This document shows, piece after piece, positions 43,585 to 52,167 of a stretch of DNA of 64,000 nucleotides (positions are counted from its first letter, which is position 1; the number at the start of each line of letters is the position of its first letter). The stretch lies in NCBI GenBank assembly GCA_963825625.1, contig CAWGUF010000002.1, positions 1-64,000 of the forward strand, in the 5' to 3' direction. The DNA comes from CAMDPA01 sp963825625. Its GTDB lineage: Bacteria; Pseudomonadota; Alphaproteobacteria; Rhizobiales; Hyphomicrobiaceae. Position numbers and translations under genes: made by a program. The notes under the pieces were generated by a model. That model was not told the origin of the DNA. It saw only the letters and a list, made by a program, of their open reading frames with translations, and did not search any database.

Positions 43585-43609
43585 GGCGGCACCGCTTGCA
43601 GGTGCCGCC
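43585..43609. terminator. strong hairpin after the PCuAC gene
   Basis: GGCGGCACC (43585-43593), loop GCTTGCA, GGTGCCGCC (43601-43609): a perfect 9-bp GC-rich stem just after the PCuAC stop. There is no T-run, so it may act as a transcript-end stabiliser or attenuator before the EutA-like gene instead of a classic terminator. Confidence 0.5.
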
Positions 43610-43632
43610 GGCCGGCGGGATACGAAAGGCCA

Positions 43633-45234
43633 ATGAGCAATCCTCCGCAAAAACCGCCAAGGAAGCCGCACACGCTTGCCGACCACCTGCTCGGAGCCTT
43701 CGCCGACCACGTCCACGACGAGCACGGCGATCACGATCACGACCATGACCACGACGCGATGGACGGCCTGCTGCAGCCCGGCGAGGACGGTCACGTTACC
43801 CTCACCAGCATCGGCATCGACATCGGCTCCTCCGGAACGCAGATCGCGTTTTCCCGCCTAAGCCTCGAACGTGCGATCACCCGGCGCCAAACGCTTTATC
43901 AATCGCCCGTCTCCCTGACCCCCTTCGGCAACGACGATGCCATCGACGAGGACGAACTCGGCCGCATCCTCGACGACGCATTCGACAGCGCCGGCATTCA
44001 TCCCGACGATGTCGACTGCGGCGTCGTCATTTTGACCGGCCTCGCCCGCGAACGCGGTAACGCCGAGACCATCGCCCGGCGCCTCGCGCAGGATTGCGGC
44101 GACATCGTCTCTGCGTCGGCCGGACACCACATGGAGGCCCGCCTCGCCGCACACGGCTCCGGTGCGGTGGCGCGCTCCGCCGCGACCGGCAAGCGCTTCC
44201 TCAACGTCGACATCGGTGGCGGCACCACCAAGCTTGCTGTATGCGAGGCCGGTCGCATCCTCGCCACCGCAGCACTCGAGATCGGCGGCCGCCTCGCAAC
44301 GATCTCCCAGCAAGGACGCATCAGTCGCCTCACCCCTGCCGCTATCCGCCATGCCGCCCGCGCCGGCCTCGCATGGGAGCCCGACAAGGCGATCACCCAG
44401 GCGGACATCGCACGTGTCGCCAACAGCATGGCAGACGCCCTGCTGGCCGCCGTTTCCGATGCCCCGCCACCCGACAGTCTCGAGTTGTACCTCACCGCTC
44501 CGATAGCCGGCCTCGGCCCCGTCGCGGGCCTCATCGTTTCAGGCGGAGTCGGGGAATACGTGTACGGTCGGGAAACGCGCAACTTCGGAGATCTCGGCCA
44601 GGCGCTCGGCCAGGCCGTTGCCGCGCGTATCGACGCCGGGGACTTCCCATGGCCGTTGATGCCGGCAACCCACTGCATTCGCGCCACTGTGCTGGGCGCC
44701 TCCCAGTACAGCGTACAGTTGAGCGGCCGCACCGGCTGGATCAGCGATGCCGGAGCCCTGCTGCCTCGCCGCAATCTCCAGGTCCTCTGCCCCGATCTTG
44801 AGCTGTCGGGTGAGTTCGCCGCCGGTACAGTCGCCGAAGCAATCCGAGAGCACCTGCAAGCCTTCGATATCGCACCCGCAGCCTCCGAGGTCGCCTTCGC
44901 CTTCACATGGCGCGGGCCACCCGATTACGACCGGCTCAGAGCTTTGGCAGAAGGCATCGCCATTGGCCTTGCCCCCCGCACTGCGACCGGCCTGCCGATA
45001 TACATCTTGATCGAAGGTGACATCGCCCAATCGCTCGGCGCCATCATCAGCGAGGAGCTTAAACTCGCCGTCGACCTGCTGGTGCTCGATGGCGTCCGCC
45101 TCGCCGATTTCGATTACGTCGACCTCGGCCGGATCAGGCTCCCCTCCGGCACCGTCCCCGTGACAATCAAAACCCTGGTTTTCCGCCCGGAACAGGTGCA
45201 GAAACGCAGCCGGAAACGCTTGCGTGGAACCTGA
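43633..45234 (+). CDS. EutA-like ethanolamine ammonia-lyase reactivase with His-rich N-terminus
   Basis: A 533-residue protein of the ASKHA ATPase fold matching EutA: SIGIDIGSSGTQIAFSRL (phosphate 1), DCGVVILTGLARERGNAETI, FLNVDIGGGTTKLAVCEAG (phosphate 2), GGVGEYVYGRETRNFGDLG and GASQYSVQLSGRTGWIS. EutA exchanges damaged cobalamin on ethanolamine ammonia-lyase. Here residues 26-43 are a His/Asp tract (HVHDEHGDHDHDHDHD), like a metal-storage or delivery segment. No eutBC genes are in the window; instead an MFS transporter and an amidase follow within 7 and ~50 bases, so the three probably form an operon with a different substrate. Confidence 0.85.
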   Translation: MSNPPQKPPRKPHTLADHLLGAFADHVHDEHGDHDHDHDHDAMDGLLQPGEDGHVTLTSIGIDIGSSGTQIAFSRLSLERAITRRQTLYQSPVSLTPFGNDDAIDEDELGRILDDAFDSAGIHPDDVDCGVVILTGLARERGNAETIARRLAQDCGDIVSASAGHHMEARLAAHGSGAVARSAATGKRFLNVDIGGGTTKLAVCEAGRILATAALEIGGRLATISQQGRISRLTPAAIRHAARAGLAWEPDKAITQADIARVANSMADALLAAVSDAPPPDSLELYLTAPIAGLGPVAGLIVSGGVGEYVYGRETRNFGDLGQALGQAVAARIDAGDFPWPLMPATHCIRATVLGASQYSVQLSGRTGWISDAGALLPRRNLQVLCPDLELSGEFAAGTVAEAIREHLQAFDIAPAASEVAFAFTWRGPPDYDRLRALAEGIAIGLAPRTATGLPIYILIEGDIAQSLGAIISEELKLAVDLLVLDGVRLADFDYVDLGRIRLPSGTVPVTIKTLVFRPEQVQKRSRKRLRGT

Positions 45235-45240
45235 TTTCAC

Positions 45241-46512
45241 GTGGCCCAGGAAATGGATGGACAAGCAGGAATGAGCAGCATATCGGCCGTTGGCGGCTGG
45301 CGCAGTGATTACCGTATCCTGAGTGTGATCGGCGTCGGTCACTTCATCAGCCATTTCTACTACATGGCCCTGGTTCCGCTGTTCATCCACCTGCGCGACG
45401 CCTTCGGCGCCAGCTATGCCGAGCTCGGCCTCATGCTCGCGGTGATGTCTGGCGCCTCCGCCGTCGTGCAGGTCCCTCTTGGCTTCATGGTCGACCGCTA
45501 CGGGGCACGCATCGTGCTCGCCCTGGGACTGGCGATCTGTGCCACCGCGACCGGCCTCATTGGCCTGGCCGACCAGTTCTGGATGGTCGTCCTGCTGGCG
45601 TTCGTCGCCGGCGTCGGCAATGCCGTCTTCCACCCTGCCGACTACGCCATTCTCAATTCATCGATCAGCGGCGATCGGATGGGGCGGGCGTTCTCGATCC
45701 ACACATTCGCCGGCCACCTGGGCACCGCAGCCGCCCCGGTAACGATGATCGCGCTCACGCAATGGCTGGGCTGGCGCACGGCAGTGATGGTGGCCGCCGC
45801 TGCCGGCTTTGTCGTGCTCATCTTCATCCTCAGCCAATGGTCGACGATGCGCGAGCAGGGCGCCGCGCCATCCAAGGTAAAACGCACCGGAGACCGCGCC
45901 ACCCCCGCGGCAAAATCCGCCGACGGGCTGAGCGTCATCTTCGCGCCCCAGATGCTGCTCTTCTTTGCCTTCTTCACGCTGATCGCCATCATGCAGGGAG
46001 GCATGCAAACGTTCGTCGCAACGGCGCTCGTCGCCTTGCATTCGACGCCATTGACGACTGCCACCACGGCACTCTCGGTCTTCCTGTTCTGCAATGCCGG
46101 CGGCATCCTTCTCGGCGGCGAGATCTCGGACCGAACCACGCGCCATAATGCGCTGACGGTCGCGTTCTTCACCTTGACCGCGGCATTGTGCATCCTGCTT
46201 GCCGTCGTCGATCTGCAGGCCGTTGTGCTGATGGCAGTCATGGCAGTAATCGGCATAGGGCAGGGCATCACCCGCCCCGCGCGCGACATGATGCTGAGAG
46301 CAGCCGCTCCCAGTGGCTCGGTCGGCAAGGTGTTCGGCTTCGTCACGTCCGGCATCGCGGTCGGTGCCGCACTGGCGCCGATACCCTTTGGCTATCTGCT
46401 CGATATTGGCCGGCCGGGATGGGTATTCTATCTCATCGCGATCATTCTGATGCTCGCCATTCTGACCTTGTACAAGCCACGGCAGGCCACTGCCGGCACA
46501 GCCCGGGCCTGA
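45241..46512 (+). CDS. major facilitator superfamily transporter
   Basis: A 423-residue transporter with 12 predicted helices. The first-loop motif appears as GFMVDRYGARIVLALGLAI (the G-x3-D-R-x-G-R/K pattern), and a long central loop carries basic residues (KVKRTGDRATPAAKSADG). HFISHFYYMALVPLFIHLRD at helix 1 recalls the fosmidomycin-resistance/cyanate type. It starts 7 bases after the EutA-like gene, at a GTG; ATGs at 45256 and 45271 are alternatives. Substrate unknown, possibly an amide used by the next gene. Confidence 0.87.
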   Translation: MAQEMDGQAGMSSISAVGGWRSDYRILSVIGVGHFISHFYYMALVPLFIHLRDAFGASYAELGLMLAVMSGASAVVQVPLGFMVDRYGARIVLALGLAICATATGLIGLADQFWMVVLLAFVAGVGNAVFHPADYAILNSSISGDRMGRAFSIHTFAGHLGTAAAPVTMIALTQWLGWRTAVMVAAAAGFVVLIFILSQWSTMREQGAAPSKVKRTGDRATPAAKSADGLSVIFAPQMLLFFAFFTLIAIMQGGMQTFVATALVALHSTPLTTATTALSVFLFCNAGGILLGGEISDRTTRHNALTVAFFTLTAALCILLAVVDLQAVVLMAVMAVIGIGQGITRPARDMMLRAAAPSGSVGKVFGFVTSGIAVGAALAPIPFGYLLDIGRPGWVFYLIAIILMLAILTLYKPRQATAGTARA

Positions 46513-46562
46513 CCAGCCATCGCCGGAGCCCGCCTCAAGCCAAACTACGGGAAGGACGTGAC

Positions 46563-47924
46563 ATGCCGCGCCAGCCTTCGCTAGATCAGCTCGCCCGCCA
46601 ACTCGCCGACGGCGCGACCACGGCCGCAGATCTCGTCGAGCAGTGCCTTGCCCGCATCGACGATGCAAACGGAGAAGGCGCCACCGCGTTTCTGACCGTA
46701 AATCGCGATGCGGCACGCGAAGCGGCAACCGCAATCGACAAACTACGCGCCGCAGGCGCGGCGCCGTCGCCGTATGCCGGCATTCCTATCTCGATCAAGG
46801 ACCTGTTCGACATCCTCGGCGACGTCACCCGAGCCGGCTCGAAGGTGCTGCAAAGTGCTGCCCCGGCAGCCCGTGACGCCACCGCCGTCGCCCGCCTCCG
46901 TCAGGCCGGCTTCATCATCATAGGCCGCACCAACATGACCGAGTTCGCCTTCAGCGGTCTCGGCGTCAATCCGCATTACGGCACACCCAGAAGCCCGTAT
47001 GAGCGCAGCGCCGGACGCGTCGCCGGCGGCTCATCCTCCGGCGGAGCAGTCTCCGTTGCCGACGGCATGGCTCACGTCGGGCTGGGCACCGACACCGGCG
47101 GCTCCTGCCGCATCCCGGCGGCCTTCTGCGGCATCGTCGGCTACAAGCCTACGGCGCGCCGCGTCCCGACCGACGGTGCGGTGCCACTCTCCTCGACGCT
47201 GGACTCCGTCGGCCCCCTGGCGCGCACTGTCGCCTGCTGTGCTGCCGTCGATGCTGTCCTCGCAGGCGAGACCGCACGCGATCTCGTCCCCGCATCACCT
47301 GCCCGGCTGACCGTCGCCGTGCCGCAGAACCTCGTGCTTGGGGATATGGATGAGCATGTGGCCCGCCACTTCGAGCGTGCACTGTCCACCTTGTCGAAGG
47401 CCGGCGTTCGTATCGAGAAGCTCGCCATCCCTGAATTCGACGACATTCCGAAAATCAACGCCAAGGGTGGCTTCGCACCGCCCGAGGCCCTCGCCTGGCA
47501 CCGTCCTCTGATTGAAACGGGCGCCGCCGCCTACGACCCGCGCGTGCTCGTGCGCATCAACCGTGGCCAAGAGCAAACGGCACTCGACTACCTTGATCTG
47601 CTCGCGGCCAGAGCCGCGCTTATCGAACGCGTCAGCCGCCGGATCGCGGACTTCGATGCCTTGGCAATGCCAACCGCTCCCATCATCGCACCACGCCTGG
47701 TCGAGCTGGAAACAGACGAAGGCTATGCACGCATCAACCTGCTGGCCCTGCGCAATCCCACCGTCATCAACATGCTAGACGGCTGCGCCATCTCGATACC
47801 GATGCAGGCCCAGGACGAGCCGCCGACCGGGCTCATGCTCGCAACGACAGCAGGTCGCGATCACCACCTGTTCCGCCTGGCTGCAACGATCGAAGCCGCG
47901 CTGGAAACGCACCTCGGCGGCTGA
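46563..47924 (+). CDS. amidase signature family enzyme
   Basis: A 453-residue amidase. The Ser-cisSer-Lys triad is in place: Lys in GIPISIKDLFDILG, the glycine/serine loop VAGGSSSGGAVSVADG with the cis-Ser, and the nucleophile Ser in GLGTDTGGSCRIPAAFCG. It lacks GatCAB-specific context, so it is a catabolic amidase or hydrolase of an unknown amide. The ATG at 46563 has GGGAAGGACG upstream. Third gene of the EutA-like/MFS/amidase group. Confidence 0.92.
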   Translation: MPRQPSLDQLARQLADGATTAADLVEQCLARIDDANGEGATAFLTVNRDAAREAATAIDKLRAAGAAPSPYAGIPISIKDLFDILGDVTRAGSKVLQSAAPAARDATAVARLRQAGFIIIGRTNMTEFAFSGLGVNPHYGTPRSPYERSAGRVAGGSSSGGAVSVADGMAHVGLGTDTGGSCRIPAAFCGIVGYKPTARRVPTDGAVPLSSTLDSVGPLARTVACCAAVDAVLAGETARDLVPASPARLTVAVPQNLVLGDMDEHVARHFERALSTLSKAGVRIEKLAIPEFDDIPKINAKGGFAPPEALAWHRPLIETGAAAYDPRVLVRINRGQEQTALDYLDLLAARAALIERVSRRIADFDALAMPTAPIIAPRLVELETDEGYARINLLALRNPTVINMLDGCAISIPMQAQDEPPTGLMLATTAGRDHHLFRLAATIEAALETHLGG

Positions 47925-47965
47925 ACAACGCCGCACCACCGCAAGGCTTGCCAACCCGCGAACAG

Positions 47966-48994
47966 CTATTGGCCCGCCGAGACCATCGCGCCCATCGCAT
48001 CGCCCTCTGCAATCGCCACCGCCTGGCGGAGAACCGCGCTGCCCGCCCCGTCCTGTACTGCATTCTCCGCCAGATGCCGCCGGAACGCCCGTCCCCGCGG
48101 CCTGCCGTGATAAAGCCCCAGAATGTGCCGAGCGATATTGTTGAGCCGGCCGCCCGAGGCAACGTGCATGTCCACATGGGGCAACAAACCCTCGATCGCA
48201 TCGGCACGCGACGGCAGCTCCCGCGTGCCCTCGAACAGCTCCCGATCCACACCGGAAAGAATATAGGGCGTCTGATAGGCGGCACGTCCCAGCATGACGC
48301 CGTCGAACGTAGACAGATGAGTACGCACCTCGTCCATTGTGCCAATCCCGCCGTTCAGCACGATTTCCAGATCGGCACGTCGTGCCTTCAGCCGCGCGAC
48401 CCTGTCGCAATCGAGCGGCGGAACCTCGCGGTTCTCCTTTGGCGACAGCCCCTTCAGCCAGGCCTTTCTCGCATGCACGATGAACGTGCGGCAGCCGGCC
48501 GCCGCAACGGTCTCGATGAAACGATCGAAATCTGCTTCCGTATCCTGATCGTCGATGCCGATCCTGCACTTGACCGTCACCGGGACATCCACCGCCTCCT
48601 GCATCGCCGCAAACAGCGTAGCCACCAGCTCCGGCTCGGCCATCAGACAGGCGCCGAACCGGCCCGATTGCACGCGATCAGAAGGGCAACCACAATTGAG
48701 ATTGATCTCGTCATAGCCGAACCCGGCCCCGATCGAAGCGGCCTTGGCCAGCAGCAGCGGATCCGAGCCGCCCAGCTGCAGCGCGACAGGATGCTCAGCC
48801 TCGTCGAAACCCAGCAAGCGCTCGCGATCGCCATGCAGCACGGCCTGCGCGGTCACCATCTCGGTATAGAGCAACGCATCCCGCGTGAGCTGACGGTGGA
48901 AATACCGGCAATGCCGATCCGTCCAATCCAGGCAATGCAGATCCGTCCAATCCATCATGGGCGCAACGCAGAAGCGACGACTTGGCCCTTGCAT
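47966..48994 (-). CDS. dusA: tRNA-dihydrouridine synthase A
   Basis: A 342-residue FMN enzyme that reduces uridines 20/20a in the tRNA D-loop. It shows RRFCVAPMMDWTD at the FMN site, YTEMVTAQAVLHG, ALQLGGSDP, YDEINLNCGCPSDRVQSG with the catalytic Cys, VTVKCRIGIDD, FIVHARKAWLKGLSPKENR (the DusA hallmark), VLNGGI and GVMLGRAAYQTPYIL. The start at 48994 follows GAGGAACGAC. A tandem duplication of eight codons changes MMDWTDRHCR into MMDWTDLHCLDWTDRHCR, directly in the FMN-binding N-terminus, which may weaken or abolish activity. Confidence 0.92.
   Translation of the reverse strand: MQGPSRRFCVAPMMDWTDLHCLDWTDRHCRYFHRQLTRDALLYTEMVTAQAVLHGDRERLLGFDEAEHPVALQLGGSDPLLLAKAASIGAGFGYDEINLNCGCPSDRVQSGRFGACLMAEPELVATLFAAMQEAVDVPVTVKCRIGIDDQDTEADFDRFIETVAAAGCRTFIVHARKAWLKGLSPKENREVPPLDCDRVARLKARRADLEIVLNGGIGTMDEVRTHLSTFDGVMLGRAAYQTPYILSGVDRELFEGTRELPSRADAIEGLLPHVDMHVASGGRLNNIARHILGLYHGRPRGRAFRRHLAENAVQDGAGSAVLRQAVAIAEGDAMGAMVSAGQ
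48907..48954. repeat. 24-base tandem duplication inside dusA
   Basis: Bases 48907-48930 and 48931-48954 are direct tandem copies (23 of 24 identical). They encode DWTDRHCR and DWTDLHCL on the minus strand. The duplication keeps frame and adds eight residues to the FMN-binding region. Confidence 0.9.
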
Positions 48995-49041
48995 GTCGTT
49001 CCTCGTCGGCAATTGAAGCGATGAATGTCCCGCCCGCCCTC

Positions 49042-50136
49042 TCACGCAAAGCGGAAATGCATGACATCGCCGTCGCGGACGAAATACTCCTTGCCTTCGA
49101 GCCGCATCTTGCCGGCATCCTTGGCCCCGGCCTCTCCGCCCAACGCGACGAAATCATCGTACGCGATGGTCTCGGCGCGAATGAAGCCTTTCTCGAAATC
49201 GGTATGGATCACGCCGGCGGCCTTGGGTGCTTTGGTGCCAGTCGGAATCGTCCAGGCGCGCGCCTCCTTCGGCCCGACCGTGAAGTAGGTGATGAGGCCT
49301 AGCAACCGATAGCCTTCCCGGATCAGCCGATTGAGCCCCGGCTCCTCGAGCCCCAGCTCGGCCAGGTAGGCCTGCCGCTCGTCCGCCTCCAGGCCCGCCA
49401 GCTCCGACTCGATCTTGGCCGAAATCACGACGCACCCCGCGCCTTCCGCCATCGCACGCTCTTCCACCGCCTTGGAGAAAGCATTACCGTGTGCCGCCGA
49501 TCCCTCCTCCACGTTGCACACGTAGACCACCGGCTTGGCGGTCAACAGCTGCAGCATGCGGAAGGCCGGCACCTCCTCCGGCTCCAGCTCGACGCGCCGC
49601 GCCGGGATCCCCTCGCGTAACAGCACCAGCGCCTTGTCGATCAGCGCCATCTGCACTTTTGCGTCCTTCTCGCCGCTCTTGGCCTTTTTTTCCAGTGGCA
49701 AGCGGCGCTTCTCCAGGCTGTCCAGGTCGGCCAGCATCAACTCGGTCTCGACCGTGTCGGCATCAGCCACAGGATCGATGCGGCCCTCCACGTGCGTGAT
49801 GTCGCCGTCCTCGAAGCAGCGCAGAACATAAGCAACCGCGTCGACCTCACGGATATGGCCGAGGAACTGGTTGCCGAGGCCTTCGCCCTTTGAGGCGCCT
49901 CTCACCAATCCGGCGATGTCAACGAACGTCAACCGCGTCGGGATGATCTCCGCCGACTTGCCGATCTTCGCCAGGGTATCGAGCCGCTCGTCCGGCACCC
50001 CCACCTCGCCCACATTGGGCTCGATCGTGCAGAATGGATAGTTGGCCGCCTCCGCCGCAGCTGTCTGCGTGAGCGCATTGAACAGCGTGGACTTGCCGAC
50101 ATTGGGCAGTCCCACGATACCGCATTTGAAGCCCAT
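49042..50136 (-). CDS. ychF: redox-regulated ATPase YchF (Obg-like)
   Basis: A 364-residue Obg-family protein that prefers ATP: P-loop VGLPNVGKSTLFNALT, switch FVDIAGLVRGASKGEGLGNQ, the NVEE (not NKxD) nucleotide motif in YVCNVEEGS, a coiled-coil insertion (EKRRLPLEKKAKSGEKDAK) and a C-terminal TGS domain (TGTKAPKAAGVIHTDFEKG, YEDFVALGG-type YDDFVALGGEAGAKDAG). YchF binds ribosomes and affects stress responses. Length and all domains are normal. An alternative start at 50226 has no support. Confidence 0.95.
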   Translation of the reverse strand: MGFKCGIVGLPNVGKSTLFNALTQTAAAEAANYPFCTIEPNVGEVGVPDERLDTLAKIGKSAEIIPTRLTFVDIAGLVRGASKGEGLGNQFLGHIREVDAVAYVLRCFEDGDITHVEGRIDPVADADTVETELMLADLDSLEKRRLPLEKKAKSGEKDAKVQMALIDKALVLLREGIPARRVELEPEEVPAFRMLQLLTAKPVVYVCNVEEGSAAHGNAFSKAVEERAMAEGAGCVVISAKIESELAGLEADERQAYLAELGLEEPGLNRLIREGYRLLGLITYFTVGPKEARAWTIPTGTKAPKAAGVIHTDFEKGFIRAETIAYDDFVALGGEAGAKDAGKMRLEGKEYFVRDGDVMHFRFA

Positions 50137-50374
50137 CGATGGTCCCTCGCAGGGCACCGGCGGCGCCGGCGCACAGGCAGCAATCCGGACCGCACGGCAC
50201 GTGCGCGGCCTCCGGACGAATGACATGCCAACGGGCTACACTGCTGCGCCCTCCAGGGCAACCGCGCGCGCCGTCGCGGGGCAGCACCTGGTACAATGGG
50301 TTTGCCTCAGCCACCCGCTTCGGTCCATATCGCCGGGCAGCCCTGACCAACCCGACCGCCCGACAAGAAGCCCG

Positions 50375-51043
50375 ATGCGCACCTTTCTCGTCCTCCTGCA
50401 ACGCGACCTGACGCTGGCGGTTCGCCAGGGCAGCACGCTCGGCACCGCGCTCGGTTTCTATCTCGTCGTCGTGACCCTGATGCCGCTAGGCCTGGGGCCG
50501 GACCTCGCCCTGCTCTCTCGCATCGCACCCGGTATCCTGTGGATCGGGCTGCTGCTCGCTGCCCTGCTGTCCCTGCCTCGACTGTTCGAAGCCGACGACG
50601 AGGATGGCTCGCTCGACGTGCTCGCGACCGGGCCGTTACCGATGGAAGCAGTTGCCGCCGCCAAGGCTCTTGCCCACTGGCTGACGACCGGCATTCCCCT
50701 TGCCATCGCGGCACCGGCGCTTGGAATTATGCTGAACCTCGATATCGCAGCCTATCCAGTGCTTGCGGCCACGCTGCTGGCCGGCACGCCGGCAGTCAGC
50801 TTTCTCGGCGCGATCGGGGCGGCGTTGACGCTGCGCGCCCGCCGCGGCGGCCTGCTGCTCGCACTCCTGGTGCTGCCGCTTTACATCCCCACGCTGATAT
50901 TCGGCATCTCGGCCATCGCCGCCGTCATCACCCCGCCCGGCAGCTTCGAGAGCGCCTTCCTGATCCTCTGCGCGATTTCGCTGGCCTCGCTGGTGCTGGG
51001 TCCGGTGGCGGCAGCGGCAGCGCTCAGGCTGCAGCAGGGTTAG
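50375..51043 (+). CDS. ccmB: heme exporter protein B (cytochrome c maturation)
   Basis: A 222-residue membrane protein with six helices matching CcmB: MRTFLVLLQRDLTLAVRQG, FYLVVVTLMPLGLGPD, APGILWIGLLLAALLSLPRL, FEADDEDGSLDVLATGPLP and LLLALLVLPLYIPTLIFG. CcmB is the membrane part of the CcmAB ABC complex that releases holo-CcmE in c-type cytochrome assembly. The usual neighbours ccmA and ccmC are not in the window. Its stop overlaps the stop of the convergent gene in the tetranucleotide TTAG. Confidence 0.92.
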   Translation: MRTFLVLLQRDLTLAVRQGSTLGTALGFYLVVVTLMPLGLGPDLALLSRIAPGILWIGLLLAALLSLPRLFEADDEDGSLDVLATGPLPMEAVAAAKALAHWLTTGIPLAIAAPALGIMLNLDIAAYPVLAATLLAGTPAVSFLGAIGAALTLRARRGGLLLALLVLPLYIPTLIFGISAIAAVITPPGSFESAFLILCAISLASLVLGPVAAAAALRLQQG

Positions 51044-51951
51044 GCCCCCAGTTTCCGCGTCGTGTCGTCGAACAGCTCGTCGACCTCGAAACGTCGGTTT
51101 ATCAGCCCCTGCTCGTTGGCGTACATGATGACGGCCTCGATCGTCTTGCGGTTGGCGGCATAGCCCATCGGCAACAGGTCGACGCCGCCCGACACCAGCG
51201 GATTGGCCTTTTTCGACTCCCCCACCATCCGATAGAGTTCGGCAATCACGTCCGGCCTCTCCCGCGACAGATCCGCATTCACAACCAGATAATGGTTGAC
51301 CGGAACGACGCCGAACCTCTCGTACCACTTCAGCGCCTGGGCCTGCGGATCCGGAACCAGCGTCTTGACGTTCGCCGCATCCTTGATCTCGCCGCCGATG
51401 ACGGCAGCATCGAAGAAACCGTCGACCAGCATCTGCTCAACCGAGCGATCATCAGGCGTGTATTTTTCGACGAAATCAGGGTCCGAGACCTCCGCTGGAT
51501 GCGGCGGGTCATAGCTCACCCACTTTATCCTGGACAGATCCACGCCGTACTCATGCTTGAGGATGGCGCGCACCCACATCGCGGTGGTCTGCGAGTAGGA
51601 GCGCAAACCCACCCGCTTGCCCTCAATTTGCTTCGGCGTGATCTCTCCGCCGCACGTATCGAGGTTGTATGAAATACATTGATGTTGGAATCGCGACATG
51701 ATCGGCACCGGCATCAGCACCAGGGGCTTGCCCACTGACCGGGCCTGCAGGAAAGACACCAGCGCCAGCTCCGAGATGTCGAACGCGCCCTCGCGGATCA
51801 TCGGCTTGAAGCCTTGATTGGCAACTTCCGGCCCGCAGCAATCAACCGTCAAAAGGTCGGAAGGGATCCCAGCCCGCAACGCCCTGGTGTTGATGTATTC
51901 GGCAATATTGGCCTTGAGCGTAACCGGGCCGCTGGCGGGATACTTTGGCAT
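51040..51951 (-). CDS. 4,5-dihydroxyphthalate decarboxylase-like / NMT1-type binding-fold protein
   Basis: A 303-residue protein with the periplasmic-binding fold but no signal peptide: LKANIAEYINTRALRAG, FKPMIREGAFDISELAL, ALVSFLQARSVGKPLVLMPV, GKRVGLRSYSQTTAMWVRAI, VDGFFDAAVIGGEI and an NHYLVVNADLSRERPDVIAE block. These features fit the 4,5-dihydroxyphthalate decarboxylase (Pht5-like) group of the NMT1 clan, often adjoining aromatic catabolism. The ATG at 51951 has GAGG upstream. No partner genes nearby, so the substrate is open. Confidence 0.78.
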   Translation of the reverse strand: MPKYPASGPVTLKANIAEYINTRALRAGIPSDLLTVDCCGPEVANQGFKPMIREGAFDISELALVSFLQARSVGKPLVLMPVPIMSRFQHQCISYNLDTCGGEITPKQIEGKRVGLRSYSQTTAMWVRAILKHEYGVDLSRIKWVSYDPPHPAEVSDPDFVEKYTPDDRSVEQMLVDGFFDAAVIGGEIKDAANVKTLVPDPQAQALKWYERFGVVPVNHYLVVNADLSRERPDVIAELYRMVGESKKANPLVSGGVDLLPMGYAANRKTIEAVIMYANEQGLINRRFEVDELFDDTTRKLGA

Positions 51952-52167
51952 GGGAACCTCATGCTTGCGTGTTTGGGCGATCGCCAATCGACGCACTCTA
52001 CCGGTATCCCGCGAGACCGACAACGCGTCGCTCTTCTATCGACGCGCGCTCCCGAGTAGTGTGGTCCACATCGCCGTTACCCCACCCCGTGGCATGGTCT
52101 GGCTTGTCTCGGCCACCCACTGCTCGACACGCCCCTGGCGGTACGGCTCTTCGGGACAACCCCGAGA

